This document shows, one piece after another, positions 1-19,604 of a stretch of DNA of 64,000 nt (the first letter of the stretch is position 1; each line of letters opens with the position of its first letter). Origin of the DNA: Xiphophorus maculatus (taxonomy: Eukaryota; Chordata; Actinopteri; Cyprinodontiformes; Poeciliidae); NCBI RefSeq assembly GCF_002775205.1, contig NC_036455.1, positions 3,448,501 to 3,512,500 on the forward strand, in the 5' to 3' direction. The notes below the pieces were generated by a model. That model was not told the DNA's origin. It saw only the letters and a list, made by a program, of their open reading frames with translations, and did not search any database. The position numbers and the translations under genes were made by a program.

Positions 1-708
1 GTTTGAAGAAGTAAGCAAGCCTCTGATCTGAAACATGACTGTGATATTAAAACTCAAAGCCAGAGGCACATTAGCGTCCACGTGACTCTCCTGGAACATA
101 TTATCCACTAAACATTTGAGTGTGTAGCCAAAAGGTTTTAGTCTTAAACCTTTACAAGAGACCTATTATGCTAAATTTATATTTTTGCACGTTTTTTACA
201 TATTCTTTAACTGCTCATAGAAATGCTTAGAAAGAACGTGTCGTTTTTTCGGGTCTGGAAAATTAGCTGTTTCTAAAAACTGGCGGTTGTTAAGTGACAA
301 ACAATCAACGGGCACTGAGTCGTTACCTAGCGATCACTGCAAAGCGCAGCCCGTCACCTAGCAACGCAAGCTGAGCTCCAGAATGTTCGGTCAGCAGATT
401 TTACCGCTGAAACAATAAAACACTGAAAAAGACAAATGTTTTATTGATGACTTACCATTCAGAAAGTATGTCTGTATAATGTTCAGAGATGGTTGTATAA
501 TTTGGATTTAAAGTGACAAGAGCCAATAAAACACCTCATTCTGAGACGAACTCAAAATAGTCAGTCTTGAGCAGACTAAAATCTCATAATCTAAGACTGA
601 CTATGTGCAAAAAAATGATAAAAATGTTTTGTAAAGCCCATAGACCTACCCTAACCTGTTCAAGAAAACATAATAGGTAACATTTAGGGTCTTATCAGAT
701 ATAATTAC

Positions 709-8079
<7,371 letters not shown>

Positions 8080-8545
8080 TTCTGTTTCTTAAAACTGAAA
8101 AAAAAAAGTTTAAAGTTTTTCTGTAACCTGTCTCGAGATCTAATTGTTTATTAAAACTTCCATTTAGTATTTTGTGTCCAAGTTAAAAAAAAACTACAAC
8201 ACTCAAAAGTGAAAGCCTCAAAGTTATACATAAAAAAACTAGAAAAGTTGTAAAATGTTTTGCTGGTGAATGAATCCTGCTCCGTGAAAAACCGCAAACT
8301 TGGTCCGCGGATGTGTTTTCCTCTCGAATGACCAGGAGAGGATGGATGCAAATTGCCACAGAGGACTCAGTGGCCTTCTGTAATCGGCTTTTTGTCACAG
8401 CCGCGTCCACTCAACCCTCTTCCTCCCCCTCCTCCATCCTCTTCCTCCCTCCGGTGGAAGTGGCCTCCCTCCCCTCCTGAGAGGAGAGTCCCACTAAGTG
8501 CTCTTATGTTGCACCGTCTACATGCGAAATGTCTGAGTGAGTAGG
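8080..8545 (-). promoter_or_regulatory. Probable 5' UTR/promoter of the HCN gene
   Basis: This is the sequence directly upstream of the HCN start codon at 8079. It contains a strongly strand-biased tract at about 8405-8480 (pyrimidine-rich on plus, purine-rich on the transcribed minus strand) and a modest rise in GC. No clear TATA box is visible. The transcription start is inferred, not seen. Confidence 0.4.
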
Positions 8546-8802
8546 AACAAAAAAACTTAATGGATAACTCAACACAATTGAATTGGTTTTAAAATGGAAA
8601 CCTATCACTTCACTCACAACTTGATATTGATATTAATGAGGAGGAATTAATGTTGAGGGTCGTTATTTACGCAAATTATCTGCTAATTAAAGCGTTATAT
8701 TTATGAATGCTGTTTGTAAAGTTACACGGTAAAATAACATGACAGCAACATTTAAGTTTATCATATTTTCCCCGTGTTAGTCATGGTGACATGCAATGTC
8801 AG

Positions 8803-9090
8803 AGTTTCAAACGAAATGTTTAGCTTTCAAATTGACACTAAAGTTTTGTCTTGCGAACTAAAGTTTTAGTTCCAAACTAAATGTCTAACTCTGAACTAAA
8901 TATTTAGCTTCCAAACTGGATTTATGATTTACAAACTAAACATTTAATATTTATTTTTGCTAACGAAATGTTTAATCTTTAACATTGAATTTGAAAACCA
9001 AAAATGTAGCTCAGACTTAAACAATTAGTTGGGAACTAAATATATTGTTTGTAAACCAAATATTTGGCTTCCTAAATATTTAGTTAATAC
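8803..9090. repeat. Degenerate minisatellite of AACTAAATATTTAG-like units
   Basis: There are about ten imperfect copies of a roughly 25-base unit of the form TTCCAAACTAAATATTTAGC. The core AACTAAATATTTAG is nearly self-complementary. Copies diverge by substitutions and small indels. Confidence 0.6.
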
Positions 9091-10341
9091 TGATACTAAC
9101 AATGCACATGATTGCACAGCACATGATTTGTGGACTTAAAGGATCCAAATACAGACTCGGAGACCAGGACACTTGAACGCAGCAAAGAGAAGCTGGCTGT
9201 TTAGTTTATTTTTAGTAATTTTGGTTTTATAGCTGCGTTTTGTTTTTTGTTTTTACCCAAGAACAATTAGATATTGAAACAAGTCAAAACAAGAAATGAT
9301 AGTTGTATGTGATTTAGAACAAGTATTTAGACAAGAGACATCAAGAAAAATAGACATGTGATGGTATTTAGTGTCCTTATTCGAACTTTAAGTAACATCC
9401 TGAGCAGATTATGTTTGCTTTTACTATAGCAAGTATTCAGGCTTTGTTTTTCTACAGCGATCCCAATAAATTACTTAATTTAAGTTTTCTTAGAAACAAA
9501 AAAAGTACATTTTCTGAAATCTACCGAGGCAACACAGGAGATTATGGTTTAGCGATCCCCCACATTATGTCTGCACTTGTGTGTGTTATTGTGTCTGAGT
9601 GGGATCAGTCATAATAAAGTGTAGACTCAAACACAACAGATGTGGGGTTTGAGTCTTTATGCTTTTTTCATCTTCTTATTCTAAATCCCCCATTTAGTAA
9701 AGCTCTTCTCAATTTAAAGAAACATTTCAGAGTAAATACAGGGTTCAGATTTACTAATGTCACGTTTATTTGACTGCTGCTGTGGCCAAACAGAATCATT
9801 GATCATGGATTATTGTGTAACAGTTTTGCTTTAAAGATGTCTCTACTGAAGCGGCTTGTCTGGTTCAAATGCAAAAACTTGTTGCACTACTTTTTCTGTG
9901 AACCTTATGTGAAAACAAATGTGGATTTTGTGTATTATTAACCTTATGACATTTTATAAAATGCTTTGTAGTATTTTGAGGGGCGTCAAACATGAAAGCA
10001 TCAAACTCTAAATACTTTTAGATGTATTCCTGGTCAAACATCTGAATCAAATCAAATTCCCTCTTAAAAATGTTATCAAATCCTACAGAATTCAGCAGTT
10101 TATTACTCTCACAATTAAACCTTCCTGTACTTGTAGATTCTGTTTTTCAGTAATTATCCTACTTAACTACACTTTATATTTGTATGGTACCTGCATCCTG
10201 TCTGCATGGGATACAAACCAGTTCAAACTTAGACTTAAAAACATCCATTCTCAAAAGACTGAAAGTGCACAAATTTATTCATAATAGAGACTCACAAATA
10301 CTACAATACAAGTCGAAACAACTAGCTCAGTTTTCAGGCGT

Positions 10342-10347
10342 TTTATT
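10342..10347 (-). terminator. Candidate poly(A) signal of the coiled-coil membrane gene
   Basis: AATAAA on the minus strand lies about 250 bases beyond the stop codon at 10597. The spacing is plausible for a short 3' UTR. Confidence 0.4.
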
Positions 10348-10596
10348 TGAGCTTTTTAAATGCAGTTTGCAACGGTAAAAACACTTTGATATCATCATAA
10401 GGTTCCATTTCTGCAAGTATAAAATGTTTTTTTGGAGTTTGTTACGGCTGTGGGTTTGTAGTTTTATCTGCTTAACTTCTTTGGAGCTTGAGTTGGTTGT
10501 GTAGCACAAAATTCCCTGAAAAACAGAACAATTTGTTATTTTTAGTGTGTAGCTACATTTCCTATAAACGTTTGATGTGTTTCGTTAAATTGCGTC

Positions 10597-13329
10597 TTAC
10601 ACAGGTTTTTCATTCTTTGTCACATATTTGCATATCGGGCTGGGTGCTGACAGATTTGCTTTCAGAGTGATGATCTCTTGTTTCCAGACTTCAGACTCTG
10701 CATTAAAGGTCGCTTAGAGAAAAAGAAAGAAGCGGGTCAGAATTGAGCTGTCGTTCCTCCATTTGACCACATGGTGGCAGAGGAGCAGCATGTCTGTGTT
10801 TCCTACCTGTGGTGCTTTTGAGCGTTTCCTCTAGAGATGCCAGCTCCTGTTTTTTTGTTTTCTGTATGGGAGAAATGAGAAATTATGACACTCCATGTAT
10901 ATTTTTACATTTTTAGAATGTATCTTAAATGTTTCAGAACATCACACCAATTTAAATATTGATCAAACACAACATGCAGTTTTTAAATAAAGATGTGTGA
11001 AATAATAACTGGTTTCTGCCACATTTAGTAGCAACAATCAAGCGTTTCTGATAACTTGCAATGAGTTTTTCCAGCCGTGGAGGAATTTTGGTTCACTCAT
11101 CTTTACTGAATTGCTGTGATTCAGCCCCAATGGAGGTTTTCTGAGCAAGAATGGCATTTTCAAGGTCATACCACAATATCTCAATAGGTTTGAGGACAGG
11201 ACTTTGATTAGGCCACTACAAGGTCTTCATTTTGTGTGGTGAGTTTTGGATTATTGTCCTGATGCAGAACCCTAGTTCATTTCAGTTTGAGGTCACAAGC
11301 AGACGGCCGGACGTTTCCCTTCAGAAAAAAATTGAAACGAGCCTTAATCACTTTTCCACTCAGGAACATGGATGTTAACTTAAAAACATTATTCTAGGTT
11401 CAAAAACATCCACAAGTGTGCTTTCTCTAAGTCAAGATGCTGTGAATAAATAAACCCAATGACATCATCATCCAAGCTTCAATAGATGTTTGGGGTGTGG
11501 TGTATGTTTACTTGTGAGTCTGAGGAAAGCTGTAAAAGAAACTTTTCTAAAGACAATTATCTCTGTCATTTTGGGATTTTACAAATAGAAATATTCTAAC
11601 CCTGATTGAGAGTCATACAGTGAGGATAAAATAAGGTTGTGTGTGGGTTTTATAGTGTAAATACAAATATCTGATTTTAGCTGCAGTTCTTGCCATGCTT
11701 AAGGTGATCACACAAAATTTATAAATGTGTGTGAGTGAATATTGACTTCCAGTTTATAAGGTTAAAGTGTTAATTTGTTGACTTAAGAGTCGGATATCTT
11801 TTCTGCTGCTGAGAACAAATACATCAGTTTCGCCTTACAGGTGTGGACACTCCTTCCATTTACTTGTTCTGTAAATTACTTTTGTGCCACGGCTCTTGTA
11901 TGAATTCAGGTTATGTTAGAAGTACTGAAGGAGTCATTAAACCCAGATCATGTAGGGTGTGATGACTCTGACCAGCAGCACCGGCTCCACGCCCAGCATC
12001 AAGATGAAGAGGCGCTGAACGATGGAGACACCACGCCTCATCATCGGAGCGGTTTGTGATCCTGTTTCATGAAGGGTGTGGTGACATTTGATATGGGGGA
12101 GCGTAAGCAAATCAACCACAAACATAAAGGAAAGAATGATAAAAATGAGTCCATTCAGCAACCCATAAACACAGGAGGAAGAAAGTTATGCAGTTATGGA
12201 AAACACAAACAAAAGCTTCTATGTATTTTATCTAGATTACAGCTGGGTCCTCGTATTACCTTCTGATGCTTCAGGTAAACTAACAATATATGCATGAAGC
12301 TATTTGCATTTAGAAAGATTTAGAAAGCACCAATAAAAATAAGGAATAAGGAAATGATAAAAGGCACACCAGGGATGAGGTAAAAACTATTTAAAAATGA
12401 TGTAGCTTTATGTTATTAAAGCTAAAGTTTAATCAGTAATACTTTTATAACAAATTTATGTCAGATCATTATTTCTTGATTAATGTCAATTTGTCATAAC
12501 AAAGACATTTTGAATAATGTCAACTTTGTATTAAAAGTGTCATGAATTACCGAATGACACTTTATGACAACAGTCATAAATATTCATGAAGACTCACTCA
12601 TGTTCATGACAGATGTTATGTCATGTTTATGATGGTGTCATGACTGTCTTATTCACAGCCCGTCAAATAAAGTGTTACCTTTTCTTTCCGCATGCAACGG
12701 TTCTTTCAGGTTACTCCGACTTCCTTGTGCCAAAACTGCCACCTGTTCAGTACAACTGAAAGTACCAAACACACCCAGAAGAAACAGAACCAGCATCCCT
12801 TTATAGAGGCTAAATCTCCATGCTAATGTAAATATCCTCCAGAAAATTAGGTGAGTTCTTTGTGAATAATTAGGAGTTATGATCCACAAACACTAATCCA
12901 TGAATAGATGGAGGTCAACTGCATTTCTTAATTTCTGTTTTAACCTAAATGTGTTTGAAAAAAGCGTTTTTGCATCTTTTGGAAGCAGAAAAACAGACAA
13001 AGTAGAAAGAAATGTATTTTAAAACATTTTACGATTTGCTCCTGACATGCGGCGGCCTCAGATTTCTTGTCCTCCAGCTGCTTGGTGAGTTTGGGCTGGT
13101 TAGCCTCCATGTCCTTCAACTTCTGTTCCCCATTTGTTTTAATGTCCTGCAACGACTTTTTAAAATTGATTTCATACTGAAGATTGTCATAAAACACACG
13201 TTTGGCTGTCTTCAGTTCTTCGTTCTTCTTGGTTATTGTATCCATCTCTTTGTACTGGCCCATGATAACCATGAGCAGCCCCAGGTCAATCAGGATGAAA
13301 AAGACGGAGACAATCGCCAAGTTCAGCAT
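10597..13329 (-). CDS. Uncharacterised type II membrane protein with coiled coil
   Basis: I do not recognise this gene. Three minus-strand exons join in phase: 13033-13329 (ATG at 13329), 10807-10861 and 10597-10712 (TAA), giving 155 residues. Borders are ATC|GTAAAA, ACAG|AAAAC, ACAG|GTAGG and TAAG|CGACC. A hydrophobic segment at about residues 2-24 (LNLAIVSVFFILIDLGLLMV) looks like a signal anchor. A highly charged stretch follows to about 135, rich in Lys/Glu with heptad-like spacing (QKLKDMEANQPKLTKQLEDK; KKQELASLEETLK), typical of a coiled coil. The tail is short and polar with one Cys. An acceptor at 13345-13346 implies a 5' UTR exon further right; in-frame codons before ATG (QPRRT) could belong to an upstream coding exon. 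By topology it would sit in a membrane with the coiled coil on the luminal/extracellular side. Its function is unknown. The consistent phase across three exons argues against chance. Confidence 0.65.
11040..11440 (-). mobile_element. Tc1/mariner transposase remnant
   Basis: Minus-strand translation shows VLHQDNNPK (family form HQDNDPKH, second catalytic Asp), then after a frameshift WPNQSPVLKPIEILW (family form WPSQSPDLNPIENLW) and a C-terminal piece ILAQKTSIGAESQQFSKDE followed by an in-frame stop. This is a frameshifted, inactive DDE transposase inside an intron of the coiled-coil gene. Confidence 0.75.
11938..12062 (-). other. Orphan exon-like block
   Basis: An open minus-strand stretch follows a good acceptor (CATGAAACAG|GATCAC) and ends at TAA (11938-11940). 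It has more GC and more codon-like usage than its surroundings. It encodes about 40 residues ending in a hydrophobic run (RLFILMLGVEPVLLVRVITP). It lies in the large intron of the coiled-coil gene and could be an alternative last exon or part of an unknown repeat. No family was recognised. Confidence 0.25.
12474..12679. mobile_element. GGTAACACTTTA palindromic MITE, copy 1 (partial)
   Basis: The right end reads TAAAGTGTTACC, the reverse complement of the GGTAACACTTTA terminus of the fuller copy at 19605-19889. Internal blocks (GAATGACACTTTATGACA; GTTCATGACAGATGTTATGTC) are shared with that copy. The left terminus is eroded. Confidence 0.7.
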
Positions 13330-13408
13330 GGTGCGTCTGGGTTGCTGTAAAGAAGAAAACAAGCACAGTTAGACTTAGACGTGGCAGGAAAAGTGTTGAC
13401 AGGTTTTT

Positions 13409-13430
13409 GCAGCAGCAGCAGCAGCAGCAG
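13409..13430. repeat. (GCA)n microsatellite
   Basis: About seven perfect GCA trinucleotides lie just upstream of the coiled-coil gene's first coding exon, in non-coding sequence. Confidence 0.85.
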
Positions 13431-16400
13431 GATTCTTGTTGCTAGCAGTGGAAAACAAACATTTAACTTCCTCTTTTACAGCCGGCAGTTCTCAATACCG
13501 TTTATTGTGAAGTCACTGTATTGTCAGCTCTCCTCTGCTCCTCTATCCTCTACGCTGATATTGTGGACAGGACAGAACAGGAAGAGTAGGCTGTCATTTC
13601 AAACTCTATTTACATGTGTCCCTCCCATTATTCAGTTTTTTTTTTCAGTCATTCGTTGAACCTGCTGTGCAGCTTTTGACCAAACCTCTTGAGGTAACAA
13701 TGCAGGAATGCACTTTGGCCTATCGCTCATTGCTGTACTTCTCCAAGGCAGCAGGGTGACCTAATAGGATCGGACCTGGCTGAGTTTGTGAGGGACTTCA
13801 GAGACTCTTGGAGCAAGTTTATTTACATGTATGCAAAGGGCTCTGGTTCTTCATAGAACCGCTAAGCCCTGGAAAAGTCTCTGAACCATTCAGTGCATGT
13901 TTCTGTACCAAAAACACAGATTTAAACAGAAATACTTGGTCACAACAGTACTACTCCACCAAAAAGAGATCAACATAAATGCTCCTAAGTTAAATAACAT
14001 ATTTTTCTGGTTCATAATGAGAATTTCTATAAAATTGTCCTGATAAATATACAAAATTTAACTCCAAACAACATTGTACTGACTTTTGTGGATTTAATTA
14101 TCAACTTGGGTGGCACATACATCTAGTAATTGCAAGTTTAAGATAAAGTAATGCTCTTCATGGCTGAAGTTTTTTTTAATTACTCCGGTCAAACTGGTCA
14201 CATACTATACAATATTAATCCATCCCATATACAAGCAACCCACATGAACCTCATATGTCACATTTATAAAGACAATCTTCAAATCCTCCACTAAATACAG
14301 CGCTTACTCCTCTTCTCAGCTGTTTTCTATCCCTTTTTTTCCCTCTATCTGCACTTTCACTCAGCTACTTCCCATTCTTATCTGAACACAAACCCTCCAG
14401 TTGATTTGAAACATTTTTCTGTGAGCAGTCATCATGCAGTCGAAGGAGCCACACAAAAGCTGCAAAAATAACAACAAAACCTCATCCAAGAAATCATTAC
14501 CACATCAGGAGTGGCTCCTACAGTTTGGTGCATCCATTAAAAGACATTTAAGGTCAATCTCTAAAAGAATAATGGCAAGAGGAAAGGAGAAATCCTCGTA
14601 TCTGATGAGGTTTTGTTCAGGTTCTCAGGTTGTCAGTCCAAGCAGAGGGTTTTTTACCAAGTGTTAGAAAGTACTTTTTAAAAGTTGTTTTCATTTGTCT
14701 GATCCAGTTTTGAGCCCCTGAAATAAACAGATTGTTAAAAAAAAAAAAACACGTTGCATTTTATACCATGTTTTTGTTCAGCTAACTGAATTAAAGCTGA
14801 AAGTTTGTATTCCACTGTCTGAGTTGTTTCATTTGAATGCAGCTGCAATAAATTTAAATGTTGGTTTCTGTTACTATGCAGGATAGTTATTCAGAATGTT
14901 TCAGCTAGTTGTCTCTTCTGACCAACTCAGCAGTTTCTGTCTGTTCTCGTTACTTTATATGCAAAATTCCCACCGGTTAGTTAGCTGAGTGAAATCAAAT
15001 TTTAGTGTATTTTCTACATTACTGCAAACTCTTACTAATTCCTTATAAAAAAAATACTTCCATTATGGCAGAATAAAATGCATAGTACTTACTTTCTTCC
15101 TTTCACAGTACTGCGTCTCTGGAAGGATCCTGATCTCAGATTGCAAACAAAATGAAAATCAACACTTGAATTTCCTGCTTGGCAACTTAATGGCGCTGCC
15201 AGCCTGCCCACAACTTCGAAGGTCCTGGCTGACGGGAAGATCCTGATTCTCTGGAAAACATTAACGATGTATTTTCTGACTGTCAAGGTGAAAGAAGCCA
15301 ACGCAGTGGGTCTCTTGTTTCTACAGACCTTTCTGTGACTTTATATTTCAAAATTATGATGAACCTATACAAGGACAAGTATTTCAAAAAATTTTTCACA
15401 TCATCAGATGAATGTTGAACACTAACCCCTATGTTATGTGGGTAGTGATGTCAGCTGGTGAACCATGTAGGTTGTTACCGCCTCCTGGAGAAAGACACCA
15501 GCTCCCCTGCAAGATATACACTGAACTGATTTAAAATGACGTTCTTTGGCAAGAGCCACAAACTTAACTATTCAGAGCAAAAGAAACCCTACAAGAGCCA
15601 AATAGAAGGATCATCACACAGTAAGAACGTGGAATGAAAATAAATCAGTATCTTGATCTTTGTTGGAAGAAGTGGATGAAAGTCAGCAAAAAGAAAATAA
15701 AAAAAAAATCCAGTTCAGCAGCCATGTAGCAATACGAAATATTATTATGATAGGGGTTTGTTTTATTTCTCCACTCCATTAATGCAGAGATTTTAGAGCA
15801 ACATTTCCAGAGGAAAAGATGTAGTCAGATGTTTTTCACTGAGATGTTTTTCACTGAGACTTTAGAGAAAAAAACATTCCAGAGGAACAGTGAAGGAACA
15901 AGAGCCTGCTGAACTGGCTCAGCCTGCTGTCCTAGTAAAGGAGAATACTGGTGTTTTTAGAAAGCACTGAGGAATTAAAAAACAAGATGATCTGGAGGCA
16001 AGATAAGAGTGACTGAGGACATCTAGAGAAAACACTTTGGAACAACAATAGATGCCACAACTCCAAGATAAAAAAGCAAAAAAATAGATTTTAGAAGCAT
16101 AGCAAAGGAAACTAAATGTAATCAAAAGGAAATTAGCCATACTAACACCATAAATGTGGATGAATTACTTTGCAAAAATATGACTGTATAAAACAAAATG
16201 AAAGCGGAGTAGAACTGTGAAAAACAGTACAGTTTCCTTCCAAGGAGCCATGATTTTTAGCAATGTTATAAAAGTTTCACAATTCTACAGAAAGAGTTTT
16301 TCTTGAATAAAATGCCTTCTTTTAAAGGGTAGAACAATTAACATTTAAAGTGAATTATAAGCTACTCTAGTCAGTAGTGAAAAATACATGCCTATGAGTT

Positions 16401-17782
16401 AAAAAAAAAAAACATAGGAGCTTAAATCCCCAAGAATTTCTGACAGCTTGGTCAAACAAATATCCATTCATTATCTTTTTGTATCAGACAATTGTGTCAT
16501 TCACACTAAGCGAAGGAAAGACTTGCAGAAAATGCATCCAAATATGAATGTAAGATTCTGGGGTTGATTCCCCTTCTATACATTTTGGTAAAAGAAATAA
16601 ATAAAATGTGTAGCCTGTTCATAAACTTGTAATAAGAAGTATTTTGTTAGAAAAATCTGAATCTTTTGGGTCAGTCAAGAACTTAAATGTGTCATTGAAG
16701 AACATGTTCTGCTTTTTCAATCTGATTATGTTGTGTGACAACCTACATTTTAAACGTCACTGCGCCAAATACTTGTTCTTACGTGTTATTTTGATTTTGT
16801 TTTTCACTCTGAGCAATATGCGTCATGTATTATCTTCTTATATGAGTTGTTAGGTGTCATCTGTGTTTCTGTCTTCTTCTGGAGAAGTACAAGTAAAGTT
16901 TTAGACAACAGTAGCTTGGATAAATCGACACTCCCGTCAGGTCAGTGGAAAAACGTATTATGACTGAGACTGCACTTGAATACCTTCCACCCACAGAGTT
17001 TGTGATAACAACAAGAAACCACATCATTGGCATTTTTTGGAGTGCGATACTATGAACCACGCACTCACCCAGTTTCTGCAGATGTTGGAAAGGTGTTTAA
17101 AGCATCTTTAGTGTTTTGGGGAAAAATTTACTTGATTTTGATGACAGAGCCAATTAGTAGCCTGAGCATTCATGACAGGGTGTGCTAGCTGTAGTGTAAA
17201 AGAGAGAAAGGGGGAGGAGGAATAAGCAGTTTCACACAGAGGAGCAATTGATTGTGCTATGACCCTCCTCCTGGCTCTGATTGGCTGTTGCTAGTTACCA
17301 CTGGCAGAAGGCAAAGCAGCTCGTTTCTTTCACAGATTATCTATCTATCTCATACCAAACTGTCACAAGATAATGACAGTTTCAACAAATATGTAAGAAT
17401 ATATTTTATTAAAGTTATATACTGCAGCTTTAAGCTGCTATTGCAAAGTTGCTTTGTCACAGGCCGTGCTGCTGTCAGTATTTGCCAAAAAGCTACTTGC
17501 ATGTGGCTAAGTAAAAAAATGTTATCTTTCTCAGTGGAAACACTAATGTATACACTTTAAAAAGGCAAATCGTTTTAGTCAATGCTAGGGATGATTTATG
17601 GCCATTTTGACAGACTGTGAGTGTGGGAGCAGTTGTATTTTTCCAGGGTTTTTCCTCTGCTATTTTTATAGCCCATCAATTTAAAGCCAGACTAAGGTGA
17701 GGTTTCTGTACAACTGATAAGACTCCACTACGATAAGGGACACAGCTGAAAATGAAACCTGCCAAGTACAGTACCTCTAGTT

Positions 17783-18247
17783 GTCAGGATTCAGGTTGGA
17801 GTGAGGGATCTTTCCAGAGACGAGCTACGCGGAGGAGTTTGACAGCCTGACGCACCTGCATTGGATTCCGGTAACCAGCGGCTGGCTTCTTAAGAAGCGG
17901 TGGAACCACCAGTCATCGCTCGATGGTTACCACTTGTTGGTCAGACTCAGCCTTAAGTTCTCGCAAAATCCATGTTAAGTATTGTCCAGTCATTTTGTCC
18001 TTTTTCTCTTCGTTACCTCTCAGATCTTGATCCCGCTTCCCGGAGCCAAGCCTGGAACTCCACCGGTCAGGCGCGTCTCGTTGGTTGGCACCTCCAAACA
18101 GTTCTGATCCGCTGCGGCCCGGGACCCCCGAACCTACCTGGACTCTCGTTCCCTCCTGACGTCCCCCAGTCTCAATTCTACCTCATTAAAACAAACCCTC
18201 GTAACCGTAAAAATCTGTTCTTCTGTGCGCACCTGCATGTGGGCAAG
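17783..18247 (+). repeat. GC-rich LTR-like block
   Basis: It starts TGTCAGGATTC and ends near GTGGGCA, with ATTAAA at 18184 as a possible poly(A) signal near the 3' end. GC is far above the neighbourhood. TG...CA ends and internal poly(A) fit a solo LTR, but no matching target duplication was seen. It contains a 114-codon open frame that resembles no protein I know. Confidence 0.35.
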
Positions 18248-18682
18248 GAAATTAAAATCCAACATGACACTAGTATGTTAGCTCCATGGCTACATGCAAA
18301 TGTGTGCTCATGCTAAAGATTTGAAAGTGCCAAATAACAAGAATGTTCTCTGCATTTAGAGACATCATGTTAGGTAAAAGAAATACAGTGCAGAACCTTT
18401 GTTCAACTTTTAGTTTAAATAATAGGGTGTTCTAGTAGTTTTGCTCTTTTGAGTTTCTCTACTTTTTCAGATTAGTGTGGTTCATGTCTCTGCAGTACGT
18501 TATTGGTTGATATGGTTTGGTACTCTGTTTTATGGTCCGCGTATTCAGAGTGTTGAAGGTGGCCTTGGAATGGTACGGTTTTTTAGTGTGTGTATGAGCT
18601 TTCACAAAAGAAACCGACAAAATAGCGTACTGAACTGCACCGCCCCATACCACACCGCTCATTAGAAATGAGGCATAAGTGA

Positions 18683-19045
18683 CTTTAACCCTCTATGGCA
18701 TGACTTTTTATTTTTGTGGGGAAGAAATATTTTTCTGCATTCTTTGGGAGCTTGGTGGTCCCTAATTACATGTCAATCATAAAATCGGACTCTGACACCT
18801 CCTGGAACCAGATTTGGGTTTGTTGCCTCAGGGTAACATTGGTCTAGAACACCAAGATTGTCTACACTGATTATGAGAAATGAAATACAAATCAAACAAA
18901 AACTATATTCATAAAAGAACTATTTTTTGGACAAAAATATGTCAAAAATCATGCCCCCCAAAAAATAAAATAAAAGAGCAATGTGAGGTACAGCTATGTG
19001 GTTTGTTGCCTGAGGGCAACGCCATGCCATATGTGGCATGGATGT
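18683..19045. repeat. Possible piggyBac-type fragment with hairpin
   Basis: It begins TTAACCCTCTATGGCATG, like a TTAA target followed by a CCC(T) terminus of piggyBac elements. GTTTGTTGCCT(C/G)AGGG occurs twice (near 18818 and 19000). A perfect hairpin CCATGCCA-TATG-TGGCATGG lies at 19022-19041. No transposase was found. Confidence 0.3.
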
Positions 19046-19604
19046 TGGTGCCAAACAGACTGGTCTGAATAGCACAAAATCTTTTGATCTACTGGGTTTG
19101 CCAGCGCAAACATCTCTAAGTTTCCAGAGAATGGTCAGAAAAAGAGAAAATACCCAGTGAGCAGTACTTGTTTGATTTGCTGGAGTCAGAGGAGATTGAA
19201 CAAACTAGTTCCAGATGAGAGAAAGGTGATTGTAGCTCAAATAATTACTTGATATCTACATATATGAAGGTATAAAACACAAAACATCAAAGCAAATGGG
19301 TAACAGCTGTGGAAGACCAGAGTGTCTGCCAACCATCTTAACTAAAAACAGGACAATTAGTTTATTATTAGTCTATTAAAATGGCTTAACAAACTAGACA
19401 ATCTAGTCTGATGAGTTACCATTATAAACAGCATCAAAGCAAGGATCCATTCTCTTTTATCACCATAATTCACCCAACCTCTGACGGCTGCTTCTTACAA
19501 AACAAAACGCCATGTTAATAAAGTTTAAATAATCTCAAACTGGGTTCTTGAACATGAGAATGAGGTCACTGCAGTCCAGTGACCTCAAGTCAATTTACCA
19601 ATAG

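Larger units (their letters stand above)
8546..10596. other. Intergenic between the HCN promoter and the coiled-coil membrane gene
   Basis: This is AT-rich spacer. The only structure seen is the AACTAAATATTTAG-type tandem block at 8803-9090. No splice-supported coding exon was found. TTTATT at 10342-10347 reads as AATAAA on the minus strand and fits as the poly(A) signal of the gene ending at 10597. Confidence 0.5.

Noticed and set aside
12653..12889. Minus-strand frame with a hydrophobic stretch as an exon of the coiled-coil gene
   Set aside because: Its 3' part runs into the terminal repeat of the MITE at 12474-12679 and phases do not fit the flanking exons.
15089..15301. Minus-strand frame ending at a GTAAGT donor as the first exon of the coiled-coil gene
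   Set aside because: The donor leaves a phase that does not match the acceptor at 13344, and no conserved content was seen.
17972..18316. 114-codon open frame as a gene
   Set aside because: It lies inside the GC-rich LTR-like block and shows no protein features.
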